The position numbers and the translations under genes were made by a program. Positions 1-12,348 of a DNA stretch of 64,000 bases are shown one piece after another. Under the pieces are notes generated by a model. The model worked only from the letters and a program-made list of their open reading frames with translations, was not told where the DNA came from and made no database searches. The stretch comes from Armillaria gallica (Eukaryota > Basidiomycota > Agaricomycetes > Agaricales > Physalacriaceae), in NCBI GenBank assembly GCA_037576215.1, contig JBANDB010000014.1, positions 2,046,001 through 2,110,000 of the forward strand. The letters are read 5' to 3'. Position 1 is the first letter of the stretch. Each line of letters begins with the position of its first letter.

Positions 1-1609
1 CGGGCGGTGGAACAAGCAGTCTTGGGACGTTCGGTGTAAGTCATATATACGAGCCGGATCTTGGTGTCAGAGTGACGAGCTTGTCTAGGTCAAGTCTGGT
101 TTGGCGCAGATGCTCAAGGGCGGCGTTATCATGGACGTCGTGAATGCAGAACAGGCGCGTATCGCAGAGGAAGCTGGCGCATGCGCCGTCATGGCGCTTG
201 AGCGTGTCCCTGCCGATATTCGTGCAAACGGAGGTGTTGCCAGAATGGTATGTTCTCCCCAAATCTTCCTCGCGCCTTCTAAGTAGAGTTTAGAGCGATC
301 CGGCGATGATCAAATCCATCCAAGCAGCCGTTACGATACCCGTCATGGCAAAAGTTCGGATCGGGCACTTTGTCGAGGCACAGATTCTTCAAAGCATTGG
401 CGTCGATTATATCGACGAATCGGAAGTACTCACGCCTGCCGACGAGGAAAACCACATCAACAAGCACAACTTCAAGGTGCCTTTTGTATGTGGGGCTCGG
501 AACCTTGGGGAAGCTTTGAGACGGATAGCAGAAGGTGCTGCATTTATCCGGACGAAGGGCGAGGCCGGAACAGGAAATGTTGTCGAGGCGTGCGTGCAAC
601 CTCTCCAAAGCACTGGTATCGTCCTTTAATAACCACCTACAGCGTCCGGCACTCGCGCACCATCATGTCTGAAATCCGCAAGGTTTCGTCCATGTCAGAG
701 GATGAGTTATATGCGTACGCGAGAGAAATTAGGGCGCCGTTTCACCTCCTTAAGGAAACCTCTCGTTTGAAACGACTCCCAGTAGTGAACTTTGCCGCTG
801 GAGGTATTGCAACGCCCGGTATGACAGTTTTCAATTTCTTGGGTACAGCCCACAGTTAACAATCATTCGTTGTCCTATCAGCCGATGCAGCGCTAATGAT
901 GCAACTTGGATGTGATGGAGGTGAGCTCCTGCATTGCATCATGCAGATCCTGATCATGATGCGTTATTCCCATCAACAGTGTTCGTAGGTTCAGGTATTT
1001 TTAAGGTACGCTTCCCCGCCTTACCCATAATTTTGATCATTGTCGCCCGCGGTCATCTCGACTTCATATTCATCACCATCATGTGTTCTGATGCTGATTC
1101 TCATTTCACAGTCCGGAGACGCTGCCAAGCGGGCTCGTGCTATTGTCCAGGCGGTAAGTGTACGGCCTTGTGTTAATGGCACGTTGTCCTTACGACGGAT
1201 GTGTAGGTGACGCATTACAACAACCCCACGATCTTGGCCGATGTTTCGGCAGATCTTGGCGAAGCTATGGTTGGGTTGACGATGTGAGTCTTTTCTTGAC
1301 TTGGCCGCTCGTCTGTCTCGTTCCCATCTGTATCCGATTCACGTCCATTACATGTGCTGCCTTGTTTCTTCCTACTGGGTGCCATGATGTTTGATCTTGT
1401 TCAACGCGGTTTCTTCGCTGGAGCTGTTGTCTTTCATTGATTCGGCGTTTCCGTGATACTTGTTAATATCCTGTTGGTCTTTGATGTTTGATGCGTATTT
1501 TTTTTTCCATTCCGTGTTCCATGTTATGCCCTTGCTTGACCAATCACTGACTGCTGTGTATAGCGACTCGAACCTTAAAGGTGGCCGACTTGCTGACCGA
1601 GGTTGGTGA
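1..1609 (+). CDS. PDX1: Pyridoxal 5'-phosphate synthase, PDX1/SNZ subunit (5' truncated by window edge)
   Basis: This subunit forms the PLP synthase barrel, which builds vitamin B6 from ribose 5-phosphate, glyceraldehyde 3-phosphate and ammonia supplied by a PDX2/SNO glutaminase. The window opens inside an early exon. Exons: 1-35, 89-247, 294-589, 643-818, 882-920, 980-1005, 1112-1153, 1207-1283, 1564-1609. All introns are GT-AG. Family motifs appear in order: [15 protein letters not shown], the [10 protein letters not shown] loop, [25 protein letters not shown] phosphate site (read as [12 protein letters not shown]), [30 protein letters not shown] and VFVGSGIF. The protein ends [10 protein letters not shown], a normal PDX1 terminus. 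The exon at 980-1005 is only 26 nt, and the last intron (280 nt) is long for this window. No PDX2 partner is seen here. The identification is very secure; only the N-terminus is missing. Confidence 0.95.
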
Positions 1610-2888
1610 GATATTGGGCATAGGGGGCCGTTGAAAGGAATCGATTCGGAAGTAACATAAAAGATGCGGGCTTGGCGGGCATATCGGACGCTCGCTATTT
1701 ATTCCTAGGGTAAGAAATGTAGACAATGGTGAACTGTAAATAGTTATTACTATCGGAGACCCGTGAACGGTGTGGGTCGAAACATCTGAAGTTACGTTTT
1801 TTGACGCAGCAGTAAGATATCGGTCAGACTTATTAAGGTGATACGGAACAGCCATCGCTGGGGCTAGGACTTAATACTCCATGCGAATCGCCACAGGCAC
1901 TCTGAGAAAACAGGGGAACTGAGTAGGGTGCAGGATCACCGTGAGGTTACCGCCGCTCTACAACGTTTCAAGCGCTATTAAGTAAGTCGAGCCGACGTTG
2001 ATGACAAATGTACCGACGCTACATCACATTTAGGATCCACCCTGCGCCCTTGCCGACAAGTCTAAGAAGGCACCCCTAGAAGTCCCGGTCTGGGAAACGT
2101 GTAGGTTCATCGCATTGAGGACCTCTCATTGTCCCTCCCACAGCATGACCCGGTTATCTCACTAAGCGTATTAGCTTATACACCATAGTGGTGCGATGCG
2201 ATCCGCGAACATTGGAAAGTGATCTAGTTATCCGCAAGCGACTCTGATCAAGCTTACTATGCGGACCATGATCTGGTGACTACTCTATTAAGAGTGCAGT
2301 GTATATAAGTCGGGTCTGAGGATAGCGGGTGCCTAGCATCTGCAAGATCAAATAAATGGTGATCTTACTGTTGCTCGGTCGCGTTCGGCCTTTGTGCCAA
2401 TGCGGCTGAACAAATGAGTATTCAAAGGTGCTGCGTGCTGTACAAGACAATCACACAATGGTGTATGCATGTCAAACTGCGGTTTCATTCGGGATTGCGT
2501 GTGGACGGAAAGCTTGGAGCCTATTATTGGCATGGCATCACGCAGGACTACAGCGGCGGATTTTCGTATAGGCGAATTCTAGTGGGCGAAAGGTGTGACA
2601 CGGGAACTAGTTACCCGGCTGACACGTCGGTTCTTGGGAAATTAGTGGTACGAGTAAGGTGGCTTGATTGATGGTAAAAGGTAGATGGATGTAAGTATGC
2701 GAGCAAGCGATGGATGGATGGATGGATGGATGGATGGCTATGGTACATGTGATTGATGTTGATGCATGAAGACCGAAAGTCCAGGAAACTAGGGGGAAGG
2801 GTTAGACATCCGATCGAGCTTGCAGGGCCAAGTTCTTACAGAAAATAATAAAAATATGCAACATCGACCCGGCCCCTAGTGCCTGGTC
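1610..2888. other. Intergenic stretch without a supported gene
   Basis: This lies downstream of PDX1. Only short open frames without recognisable motifs are present on either strand. The one clear landmark is the GATG microsatellite at 2709-2737. I see no transposon ends or RNA gene. Confidence 0.5.
2709..2737. repeat. Tetranucleotide microsatellite (GATG)7
   Basis: Seven uninterrupted GATG units plus one extra G are read directly. The surrounding bases (gcgatgg before, ctatggt after) look like decayed extra units. Confidence 0.95.
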
Positions 2889-3230
2889 CTATGTTTGCTT
2901 CGCGTGGGCAAGCCGTGGCCTGCTGCCTGGCTGCGGGTATGGATTCTGTCGAGTCTTGTCCTTTGCTCGTCGCATCACAGAGACTGGTTCTTTGGGACGG
3001 TATGTGTACGGGGGATGCGACAGGTCCTGGTCTAGGTCAGGCAGCGATTTGAACTGCAGAAAGGTCGGTGAATGGTACGGCAGAGGCTTGGGCGCGATGA
3101 GGGGCGCCGTGCAGATGACATATACCGTGGAAGCTGGAGACAGTGAGCGGTTGCCGTCGTCGTCGACAGCGAGGAGGGACGTACGTTGTTGCGACCAGCA
3201 CATCATGTTCATGTTGAGGTTGACGTTCAT
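2889..3230 (-). CDS. Possible small protein, 113 aa, unrecognised
   Basis: This is an intronless frame on the minus strand starting MNVNLNMNMMCW and ending LAHAKQT. I do not recognise the product. It is polar, proline-rich in the middle, and has no clear signal peptide or membrane segment. The only support beyond length is a TATA-like CTATAAAG at 3271-3278, about 45 nt upstream of the ATG, which would give a short leader. The plus strand also has open frames across the same bases, so this may be chance. Treat it as a candidate only. Confidence 0.3.
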   Translation of the reverse strand: MNVNLNMNMMCWSQQRTSLLAVDDDGNRSLSPASTVYVICTAPLIAPKPLPYHSPTFLQFKSLPDLDQDLSHPPYTYRPKEPVSVMRRAKDKTRQNPYPQPGSRPRLAHAKQT

Positions 3231-4190
3231 GTTGGGAGGGAAGAATGGAAAACGGGTGGCGACACCCGGCCTTTATAGGGAGGAGCGCCTGGGATGGCTT
3301 GGTTTCGGAGATCTGCCATGGATGTAATTTCAATGGCATCTTGGGCGCAGCTATTTCCGGACACTGTCATTTGATTCACTTCCACGTTACGTCACATGTC
3401 ACACGCCTTTCACCTCTTTCTCGCGATGCTACCGTCGTGCAAGTCAACAGCATCACTGCTATACCACATCGCCCGCAACTCCCGTGGTTCCCTCCCCGTA
3501 TACTCCGATATCAGAAACGGGGGAACTCGTCATCTTGTCTTAATTAGAAACGTCGACGGCAATATTTCTGTATGACATTTTTTTCTTTCTTTTCTTTACA
3601 CAACACAAAAGTAACGCAATCAAGGCCTTAGCAAACGACATAACAACATCCCTGTTGAACAATGATCCTTCCGCAAAAGTTTCCATAGCCCGCAATCGCC
3701 ATCTCGTCATCAGGGCACACGGCCTCGTTTCCAAAAACCAAATAGCACAGTGGCTGGCCGAGAAGGGATTTTAGGCCGCGAAGCAGCGAAGGCATGTGTA
3801 GTTGGCATATGGATGTAGAGTTCGCCAGCATCGCCCCAATGCCGGTTCTTTTTTGAATGTATACAGTGCGACAGTCGCTAAAGACATACTACTGCGCATT
3901 CCGGTACAGTTCGAATTCATTTACTGATGAAATGAAACAGCAGTCCGGCGTATGACGATCATGAATGTTGACAATGTCCAGCTGTTATTTTTGAAACGCC
4001 CTAGATTTCTGGCGCCGGGTTTCACGACTGCTACGCGTTGCGTTCTGATACGTATTATTATGTGCCGCTGATTCAAATCAACATGCGCGAAAAGGTGTCG
4101 CCTCTAAAGATGGCACCGGTACGATGTCCGTTAGAACTTTCTGGCCTTCATATGGACGGTCAAACTTTTGTGCGACAATAGCTGTTGATT

Positions 4191-4209
4191 TCATCATCAT
4201 CATCATCAC
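4191..4209. repeat. TCA trinucleotide microsatellite
   Basis: Six consecutive TCA units are read directly in non-coding sequence. Confidence 0.85.
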
Positions 4210-4926
4210 ACATGCACATCCTGCCTCAACTATTGAAACTATTTGGGGCATCTCAGACGAGTTTCGTGGATACGGACGAGACTTTGCTAGGCATAAGGGG
4301 TAGGTGGATAGTGGTATATTTCACATCCTGACAGCGGCGCGCGCTAAGGGACAGTATGCGGAGCCTTTCAATTAGACATAAGGTACAGAGTAAGAGTATA
4401 TCATTGTAGGCTCCTCATGATCAATACTCTAGAGCTGCTGCACAGTGCACACTATTAGGAGAAGAGCACGTACCTGAAGAGATAAGCAACACCGAGGCAG
4501 GACATCGGCTAAACGCCCGAAAGGAAGTCTAGGATCGAACTTTGATGTAAACTTTCAGACAGTAGGTTCACCGAAAAACGGAGGCAACGGATGCAGAAAT
4601 GAATGGTCGCAGTCTGATGGACGCTTTCCTCTTTAATGAGCTTGCGGTTAAACAGACGGAAAATGTCTTCGAAGAGGCGATGAGGCGGAAGTTGCATGGC
4701 AGGTCGCATGAATTGGAACGATAGGGTTGCCGCGAGACGTCTTGCTGAGACTGGCCTATCCCGGGCACCCTATTCTCAACAGCACACTAGTACCCTGGAA
4801 CCATAATAGATCGAGCAGAATGGTACTCCAATCCGTTACCTTGGGACGGCCGCGGGAGTCAGGAGAACAACGCTACGATCATCAATAAAGAAACCGCTGT
4901 GGTGAGGAAGGATAGAAGAACGACGG

Positions 4927-5290
4927 AGAATCATTCATGTGGCATCGCCCATACCGGAGAGACGCCCTCTCTCCTCATCTCTTCTCGTAAGTAATCGATA
5001 CCAAACTCGCTTCGCTCTGATTCCTCGAGCCTCTCGTTTGCGGGCCGAAGTCCCGACGACTCCTCAGTTCTGATCTTGGAGCACTTAAGCTGACACTCTG
5101 CTAGGGCTTGGCGAGATAAATTGTATGCAAGGCTGATTCGCGATGCCCCTGGAATAGAAAAACTTGAAGAGCGTCATGGGGCGCATGTCGCCAAAGAAAC
5201 TCAACGCAAAGGTGGGCAGGGAAGCTGATGATTGACGCATCAGAACATTTATTAGCCTGATGCGTAACATTTATCCACTCGCAACTGGCG
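4927..5290. repeat. Diverged repeat copy A
   Basis: Parts of this segment recur in the same order and strand at about 6480-7020. Matching landmarks include a TCTTCTCGT...ATCGAT..CCAAACTCGC block, a GCATATCGCCAAAG-like block (here GCATGTCGCCAAAG), and CATCAGAACA.TTATTA..AGCCTGATGCGTA followed by TATCCA. Spacing differs between copies, so this is an old duplication or two remnants of one mobile element. No terminal repeats were found. Confidence 0.5.
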
Positions 5291-6479
5291 CTATTACAGA
5301 GGGACGGCTAAAGGCACCGTTCAATTCTCTGTCAATGCCGGCGCCATTTTGATCGCGTTAGTTGGCAGCATCGTTGCTTTCGCGGAACTAGAAGATATAT
5401 AATTGAATTATGAAACAACTTGATGATCAAATGTCCTTGATATTCGTCGAAGCGCGAAAGAGCTAGCTCACTCCTGGTAAAGCGGCTATTTCGGACTAGC
5501 TAAAAACTGCCGAAAACAGTGGGTGAATATTTTGACACAGGCTTGTGACCAGCAAAATGGTCGGGATTCCCTTTGATGGCAAAGCCGACAGATTTTGCAA
5601 CTGCGGTCAAAAAAATGCATGAAAGTTCATCCTTGTTCCAGTTGTTTCCCTTGCATTTGATGCACATTGGCGCAGGGGCAGGCACACAAAGAAAATGCAT
5701 GCCTGCCACATACCATCGTTACGTATCTCATGCAGGAGATGTCCGAACGGGTAGACCATACATTGTTTGTACGCTTGTCAAACAATGTGAGGTTGGGATC
5801 TTGCTTTTCTTCATCTGCTCAAGTAATGTCCGAATCCATGCACCTGAGGTCAACGAGATTGACTGCAAGGATCGGAGTAAAACATAGAAATTAGCCTCAA
5901 ATTTCTTTACCACAAGCGGGATAAGGATGGAACAAATGAAATCGCCCCACGAAACTGTAGTTATCTCTGCGGCCGAATTATGGAAAGACCTCAAACGGCA
6001 AGAATGGGCTCATGCTCGATTGAGACAGGACGAGAGGATCGACAAGGAGAACACGTTACGGAGCATTGCGCAAGTTTTCATTTTCGTCTTAGGTTTACGT
6101 GAAGCGGACGAAGCTCGGGAGGTGGCGGGAAAGAGATCAAAGCAAGAGACCCGACCTGAAGGGAGATATTGAGGATGTGGCGGAAACAGCAGAAGAACAT
6201 CGGACTGTCAGTCGGATTGAGCTACAGCCTCGATCGCACATCGTGTGGTAACAAGTACTTCAGCTTGACGAGATTGTATGTAGTTACAGACGGCCGTTTT
6301 CGTGGAGTAGTCAAAGCCGGGAGGTAGTGCTGCAACAGCCAGTGTTTATATTCGTGCAGTCAGTTGTTCGTTCGAGAAATGCGCACAAGGTAAAATCAAA
6401 CGGGTTGGGAATCTCGTATTGTTGCGTGTTGCAAGAACGAAATGATGGGATGATGATAGATGATAACCATGGGTGCAGC

Positions 6480-7020
6480 ACTTGCTCTCTTCATTTCTTC
6501 TCGTGATCGATTCCAAACTCGCCTCGCTCCACCAGTTCGAGGCTTCTTGGGCACCTTTCCGTCTCGTCTCGGCACTGGATAATCGAACCTTCGCTACCTG
6601 AAGTTCCAACAGTGTGCCCGTCGTCGTTCAACCGTTTGCTTGATTTATTCCAACGTCAGGCGGCGACGAATTGATCTAACATGTTCAAACTAGGCTGATT
6701 GATTATGACTTCGGCAAGATGACGTTAGAACCTACTCCTCTGCTTGAGGACCATGTGCAGATTGGGTTTTGCCATGGAAGGCAGCGAGGAAGCAACGTCC
6801 ACGAAGAATTAAGAGGATCTGATTGCCTCGGTGATCCCGGCACATTCAGACGGCGTAAATCAGTGTGCGTCGGGGGCTGAGCGCCTGGGATGCATATCGC
6901 CAAAGGAGAAGATGAGCGAAGAGCTCGTAGCGCATACTCGCACGCGGTGGAGAGGGAGGGGATGGTTTGCCTCATCAGAACAGTTATTAATAGCCTGATG
7001 CGTATCGCGTATCCAGTCTT
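6480..7020. repeat. Diverged repeat copy B
   Basis: This is the second copy of the segment at 4927-5290, in the same orientation. The best-kept part is at 6968-7016 (CATCAGAACA, then TTATTAATAGCCTGATGCG, then TATCCA). It is matched at 5237-5276 with a few changes and a 2-nt length difference. It is flanked by unique, apparently non-coding DNA. Confidence 0.5.
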
Positions 7021-8135
7021 GGATGTACCGGACTTTTTCCTGCCAACGCGGAGGGGACACCCAGGGTTCCGGTGATGGCGCAATGACAGCCCTGTCCTCT
7101 GTCTGAATCACTGCTGAGGCGCGTTGAAGTGACGGCGCCTGCAATTTTTGGGATACCGCGAGGCGCTTTCAGACGTAGTTTGATGGTCTGGTCGTTCTTC
7201 CCGTACGACCGGATGGAAACAATTGCGGAATACGACTGTTTACTTCGGGTTCAGGTACAGACGGATCATAACGACGCTGCACCAGGCGAAGAATGCGGTT
7301 TCTTGGAGAATATGACGGCCTAGAGGATGTAAAATCAAAGTTCCCGTTAAAGTCCCTTTTGGATCTAGTGCCATCCCTTCTCTGCGCGTGAGAGGATGTG
7401 GTCCGGCGCTTGCTAGATCCCTTTACGCGCGTCTGCGGGAGTTGGGTAAAGGAATGTAGTTCGGTGTTAGGCTTCATTGAACGATCTTGGACATAGCCAC
7501 AAAGAATGGACTGGATCAACACGAACTCGGGAAGAACGCCGAATCCGAGGTGAAAATAGTTCCAAGTTCGAAGATCCTCGTTTACAAATCTCGTCACGAA
7601 ACGCTTGTGCTGTTAGCGTTTATTGATCACCTTTGCAGACCAAACATTCTGGTCCCGATTCCCGAAGGAGCTGTGGGAACAAAGGAATGTGATATGTGAC
7701 TGAATGTGAGAAGCAATTTTGCAGCTGACATTCCAGAAACTGATGAAAGACGGAAGAAGCAAGCGCTGGATCGTCATCAGTATGGACGTTTCTAGCAAGC
7801 TTTCCTCCCGTCCTGCACCTGCTGGGAGATGGATATGTGTGAGCGTTGGCCTGAGAACACAAGAAGACACGAACCTTACAGGAGTATTACATGAAGTCGC
7901 CGACAACTTCATACATACTATAGCTAATCTGAAGGCTAGAACCTGCGAGCACGTCAAAAGAAGTTGAATTTGAGTCAGAACGCCGCTTCAAATGAATAAC
8001 AAATTTGACTCAAGAGTCGGGAGCGAAGGGGCACGTGCTCTTTAATACGTGTCACATGCCATCAAGTTGCCCAATAAATAAGGTCGCGCCTTTGATACCC
8101 CGGTTTCTATTCCCGTTTCCTGCCACTCGCCCGCC

Positions 8136-11100
8136 ATGTCGCTCATCCAGCACGCCAACCAAGCTACTCCCATTGTCGTAACCGCAAATATATTCAAACT
8201 TCAATGGCCAGAAAAGTCCACAGTGTACCAGTACGACGGTGAGCCGCCCGGTTTCTCTTTCAAGTTCTTATCATGGCGGATATCTGATATCGCTATAGTT
8301 GGTTCGTCCTTTCCCAGATTCTCTTTCAAGACTTGTTCAAATTCATTGTAGTAATCACGCCAAATTGGGAAAGCCGGACTAGTGGGCGAGAGTTCAAACT
8401 CGGTCCTGCGAAGGCCAACGAGATCATAATGCGTCTGCAGACCTCAGTCGCGCCACAAATCTTCACGAAGCTCGGCGGTGCGTTCAATCTTTTTGATTTT
8501 CCTCTTCATATACTAAATCACAATGTCAGTTTTCGATGGCAAAAAGAATCTATTCTCATGGAGGAAGTACGAAATATCGGGATCTGGCATGAAGGTTCTG
8601 TTCTTCTCTTAGCTGACCCAGGGTCAATCTAACGGTAAACCGTCTAGGCGGATGTCGTATGGGATGTCGATTCCCCGAAACCTCGCTATGTTTCGGTCAT
8701 TATAACGTTGACCGGGAGGGTAAATATCGGGTACGTTCAGTTTGCTCTATCCGAGACTATAACAAGAATTCCTACAGAGTCTTGAAACAACTTACCCGGG
8801 GAAATACGCAAGCAATGGTCGCCACTGCTCCTGCGTTGAACATGCTCAATATGTCTGTTCAGGCATATCCGAGAGGGTAGGTGGGAAATCCTATACAAGG
8901 GTCCCTGCTTGATCAATGTGTTTTAGGTCGGGAACGGCACTCAATAAAGCTGCGAGCTTTTACATCCGAGAGGGAAAAGGTTTTCAATATTTCCTGATAA
9001 TCACTATATGCCTGCTTACTCGACACCTTCTCGACAGCAACGCCACGATCTATAGCGCCTTTAGAACTTTGGCGAGGCTATTTTCAGTGCGTACCGGCTC
9101 ATTTGGACCCGCCTCTAGTGTTCACCAGCCAATGATCACGTAGGAGTGTCAGACTAGTTAAAGACCATATCGTCCTCAACGTCGATGTCACCGTTGCCGC
9201 CGTGTAAGCTGGTACTCTCTTATCGTTAATTCTACCTTCTGACAACTGCGCAAGTGTTCCTGAACGACGTTTGGAAGATCTGTCGGCTGAATTTCTCGGT
9301 TTGCGCGACGCCCGCCAGTTGGTAAACTTGGATGATCATAAAATGTCAAGATTGCGACATTTCCTTCGTGGTATGAAGGTGATATTATCTCACCGCCCGA
9401 CTGCCAGGCCAAAAAGGATCAAGGGTTTAGTAAAGGACGCCGGTGCTATCACTTTCGACAAAGATGGTCGGCGGATTACAGTCGCTGTATGGCGTTCATT
9501 TGATTTCCTCCCTTTTGCTGACAATTTGCCTAGGAACATTTCAGATCAGCTCATAACCTCCCAATACGACCAGGAACCTTGGGTGTTCAATTTGGGCAAC
9601 AAACCATTGTACCGATTGTCTGTTGCAGGACCACGCAACAGTTATATGATGTCAGTTAATTATCTTACTCATTAAAATAATCCTACTCATAACCTTCTTA
9701 GAATCGGCTTTCTCCCGAGGCTATTAGAGAAGTGCTGAAGGTGGTGCCTGAGAAACCGCGGACCGGCTCCGAATGATACAGCAAGGCTGGGGACATCTAG
9801 GCCACACGCAATCCGAGTTTTTGAAAGGAGCAGGTATAAACATCAATCCGGAGCCTCTCCGAGTTACTGGAAAGGCTCTCCCCCGGCCACAGCTAGCATA
9901 CGGGAAGGGACAGAATGGTGCGAGGGTGGTCAATGATAAACATGTGAGTCACAAATGGTCCGGTGTTGCTTCAATTTATGAATATGGAGACTCTAGGACG
10001 GTTCATGGGACATAATGAACAAGCCGCTTCACACACCGGCCCCGCTGAAAAATTGGGCTGTTATCAATTTCACAGGCGGCGACCAGTCAATCATACAGCA
10101 ATTCTCTCTGGACTTGGCCCAGGCTATGAGAGTTATAGGTGCGCCAATAGTTATGTCATAAACTTGTGATACGTACTGATCTGATTTCGTAGCAATGTGT
10201 GAGTCGTGTCTTGTTTCATTTGCATTCATCCGATCTCAAATACGCCCTCGCCATAGCCGTTTCAACGCCACATGTCCATCATGACGCTAATGCACAAGAG
10301 AAAATTGAATCAGTAAGTTGCCTATTAAGACTTAACCTCGAGTTCGAGGACACTAATTTCTATCAGATTCTGCATCGTATTGGAGCTCCCATCAGGGCCG
10401 AGCTACTTGTCTGCATTCTGCCAGAAAATGCCGCGGATCTGTACACTGCAGTCAAGCGTGCAGGCGACGTCATTCACGGAGTTCCGACCCAGTGTGTGGT
10501 CAGTCAACTGTTTGAAATTTTATCTTCCGATCGACGAACTAAGCAGAGTTGACCAGCGCTGGACACGTAAATTCCATGAAGGATACAACGCGAGAAGATT
10601 CAATCAGTACCATAACAACTTGATCCTGAAGTGAGATTCTTGTTTGTCTTTGAGGAATGGTTCATGCTAATTGATGCATAAGAATCAACACGAAACTGGC
10701 GGGTCGGGGGTTTGTCCCTCAAGACCTTGCGATGAAGTTCTTCGCTGATGCCCCTACCATGATTATCGGTAAGTGATCATATTCGTATTAGGATTAACAT
10801 CAAATGACATGAATACAGGTGCGGATGTCAGTCATGCCGGACCTGGTAGTATGGCTCCATCAGTCGCGTCTGTGGTGGCATCGATGGATCTATACGGAGC
10901 TCAATATACTGCGAGGATGGAAATTCAAAGGTCCAGGCAAGAAATCATAGAGAAATTGGAGGACATGGTCTTTGTACGTCATTTTTCGAAATCAAATGAT
11001 TCAAAGACTCAACAGCTGTTATTCTTTTCATGCAGTCCTGTTTCGAGGCGTTCTATGCAAAGAATAATGTGGTACCTCAGCGTCTCATATTCTATCGAGA

Positions 11101-12079
11101 TGGCGTCTCTGAGGGGGAATTTGAGATCGTCAGAAGGGAAGAAATGGAAAAATCTCTCGATGGTGCATTTTTTGTGTTGCAGACTTGCAGGGCTTGAAGA
11201 TTGATTGATTCCTTCCAACTTCAGCTGCCGTTCGAAGATTCTACCAAAGCAAAAATATAAAGCAACGCCCAAAACTTACCTTCCTAGTCGTGACAAAGAG
11301 ACATCATTTCCGCTTTTTCCCCAACCCCGGCCAAGGCGACAGGTCCGCTAATTGCCACGCGGGATTCTTCGTTGACAATGGTGTGTCTGCAGCCTTTTTT
11401 ATCCTTAGAGGCTATGATGATTAATACTCGAGAAGAGCTGAAGCATCCCGTCTATAACGACTTTTACCTTCAGTCACAGGCCGGTCTGAAAGGAAGTCAG
11501 TTTTGAACTCACCTGTGTACTACTTTTGCCCTTGCTCATTAGTGCTTTATAGCTAGTATCCCTGGACATTATACGATATTGCATGATGATATCTACAGGA
11601 ATTTATTCACGGACCGGTACGTTGACTCTCACCGTACAATATAAGTATTCTGACACCTTTGACATTAGGAGCCAAGCTGTGATGGCAATTGCGCAACTAA
11701 CGTGCGTACCTGGTCTCAGCAGCCATGCAATTCATTTCTAATTGACCGCGTTACTAGGTATGCGCTCTGTCACGTATACTCTCGGTCTACGCGATCAGTC
11801 AAGATCCCTGCGCCCGTATACTGTACGTCGTCCTTTCCCCTCTTATTGCTAAATTTCTGATCTTTTGCCAGATGCCGATGTAAGTTTGTTTGCGTCCTAC
11901 GATTGTTCCTGACCAACTGCTCCATACAGCTTGTATGTCGTCGTGGAAAGTTCCACTTTGATATCCCCATGTTTGATGCCGAGTCTACTCAGTCTGGCGT
12001 GGAACACGATTTTGAATATTATCGTCAGCACTTCACCCCTATCCACGGCAACATGGCGAATCAGATGTACTTCGTTTGA
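8136..12079 (+). CDS. Argonaute protein 1 of this window (DEDD-type PIWI)
   Basis: Argonautes load small RNAs and cut or silence matching transcripts. The frame starts MSLIQHANQATPIVV just after the TATA-like region and has many short introns. The N-terminal and linker pieces are followed by PAZ/L2-like text (PRTGSRMIQQGWGHL, PLRVTGKALPRPQL), a MID segment (NWAVINFTGG, VLPENAADLY-type) and a full PIWI domain. PIWI catalytic residues: Asp in GADVSHAGPG (codon 10824-10826), Glu in RSRQEII (10941-10943), Asp in IFYRDGVSEG (11099-11101), and Asp in PVYYAD (11877-11879). The fourth residue is Asp rather than His, as reported for QDE-2 and yeast Ago1. The chain ends GNMANQMYFV, a usual Argonaute terminus. 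No frame breaks were found, so it should be catalytically competent. Exon borders in the first 2 kb are approximate. Confidence 0.93.
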
Positions 12080-12348
12080 GCTATTTTTTATGTTTTCATG
12101 TCCCGAGCTTCCTTTGTTGTATGTAACTTGAAGAAATTAAACTGCATCTTGACATCAATTTTGGTTCCACTTTGTTTTGTCTTGTGTGTCCAAGCCGCAC
12201 CGGACCTGAAATCTGCATCAGCAACCGTACGGTAGACGCTCTCCGACCTTGCTCTCGACATCCGCTGCTGGCACGGTACAGCTACCCGTTATTTCTTCCT
12301 TCAAGCGCCCATTAACGTCTCTGCATCTATCAATTCTCAAATCCAACA

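Larger units (their letters stand above)
3231..8135. other. Gene-poor region with decayed sequence
   Basis: There are about 4.9 kb without a gene I can identify. Frames up to 142 aa occur on both strands (for example 7169-7597 minus, 7719-7967 plus), but none shows a family motif or a credible exon chain. The region holds a TCA microsatellite (4191-4209) and two diverged copies of one segment (about 4927-5290 and 6480-7020). Relics of old genes or repeats are likely. The first Argonaute starts right after it, preceded by a CCAATAAATAA stretch near 8070 that could be its core promoter. Confidence 0.45.

Noticed and set aside
3628..3831. Cysteine-rich 67-codon minus-strand frame as a pheromone precursor
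   Set aside because: The end does not fit a CaaX box (Cys is not fourth from the end) and the precursor features are absent.
4509..4709. F-box-like text (LPPHRLFEDIFRLFNRKL) on the minus strand
   Set aside because: Only one weak motif, stop codons around it and no further exons; perhaps a relic, but not supportable.
7169..7597. 142-codon minus-strand frame in the gene-poor block
   Set aside because: No recognisable domain, no promoter signal, and competing frames exist on the other strand.
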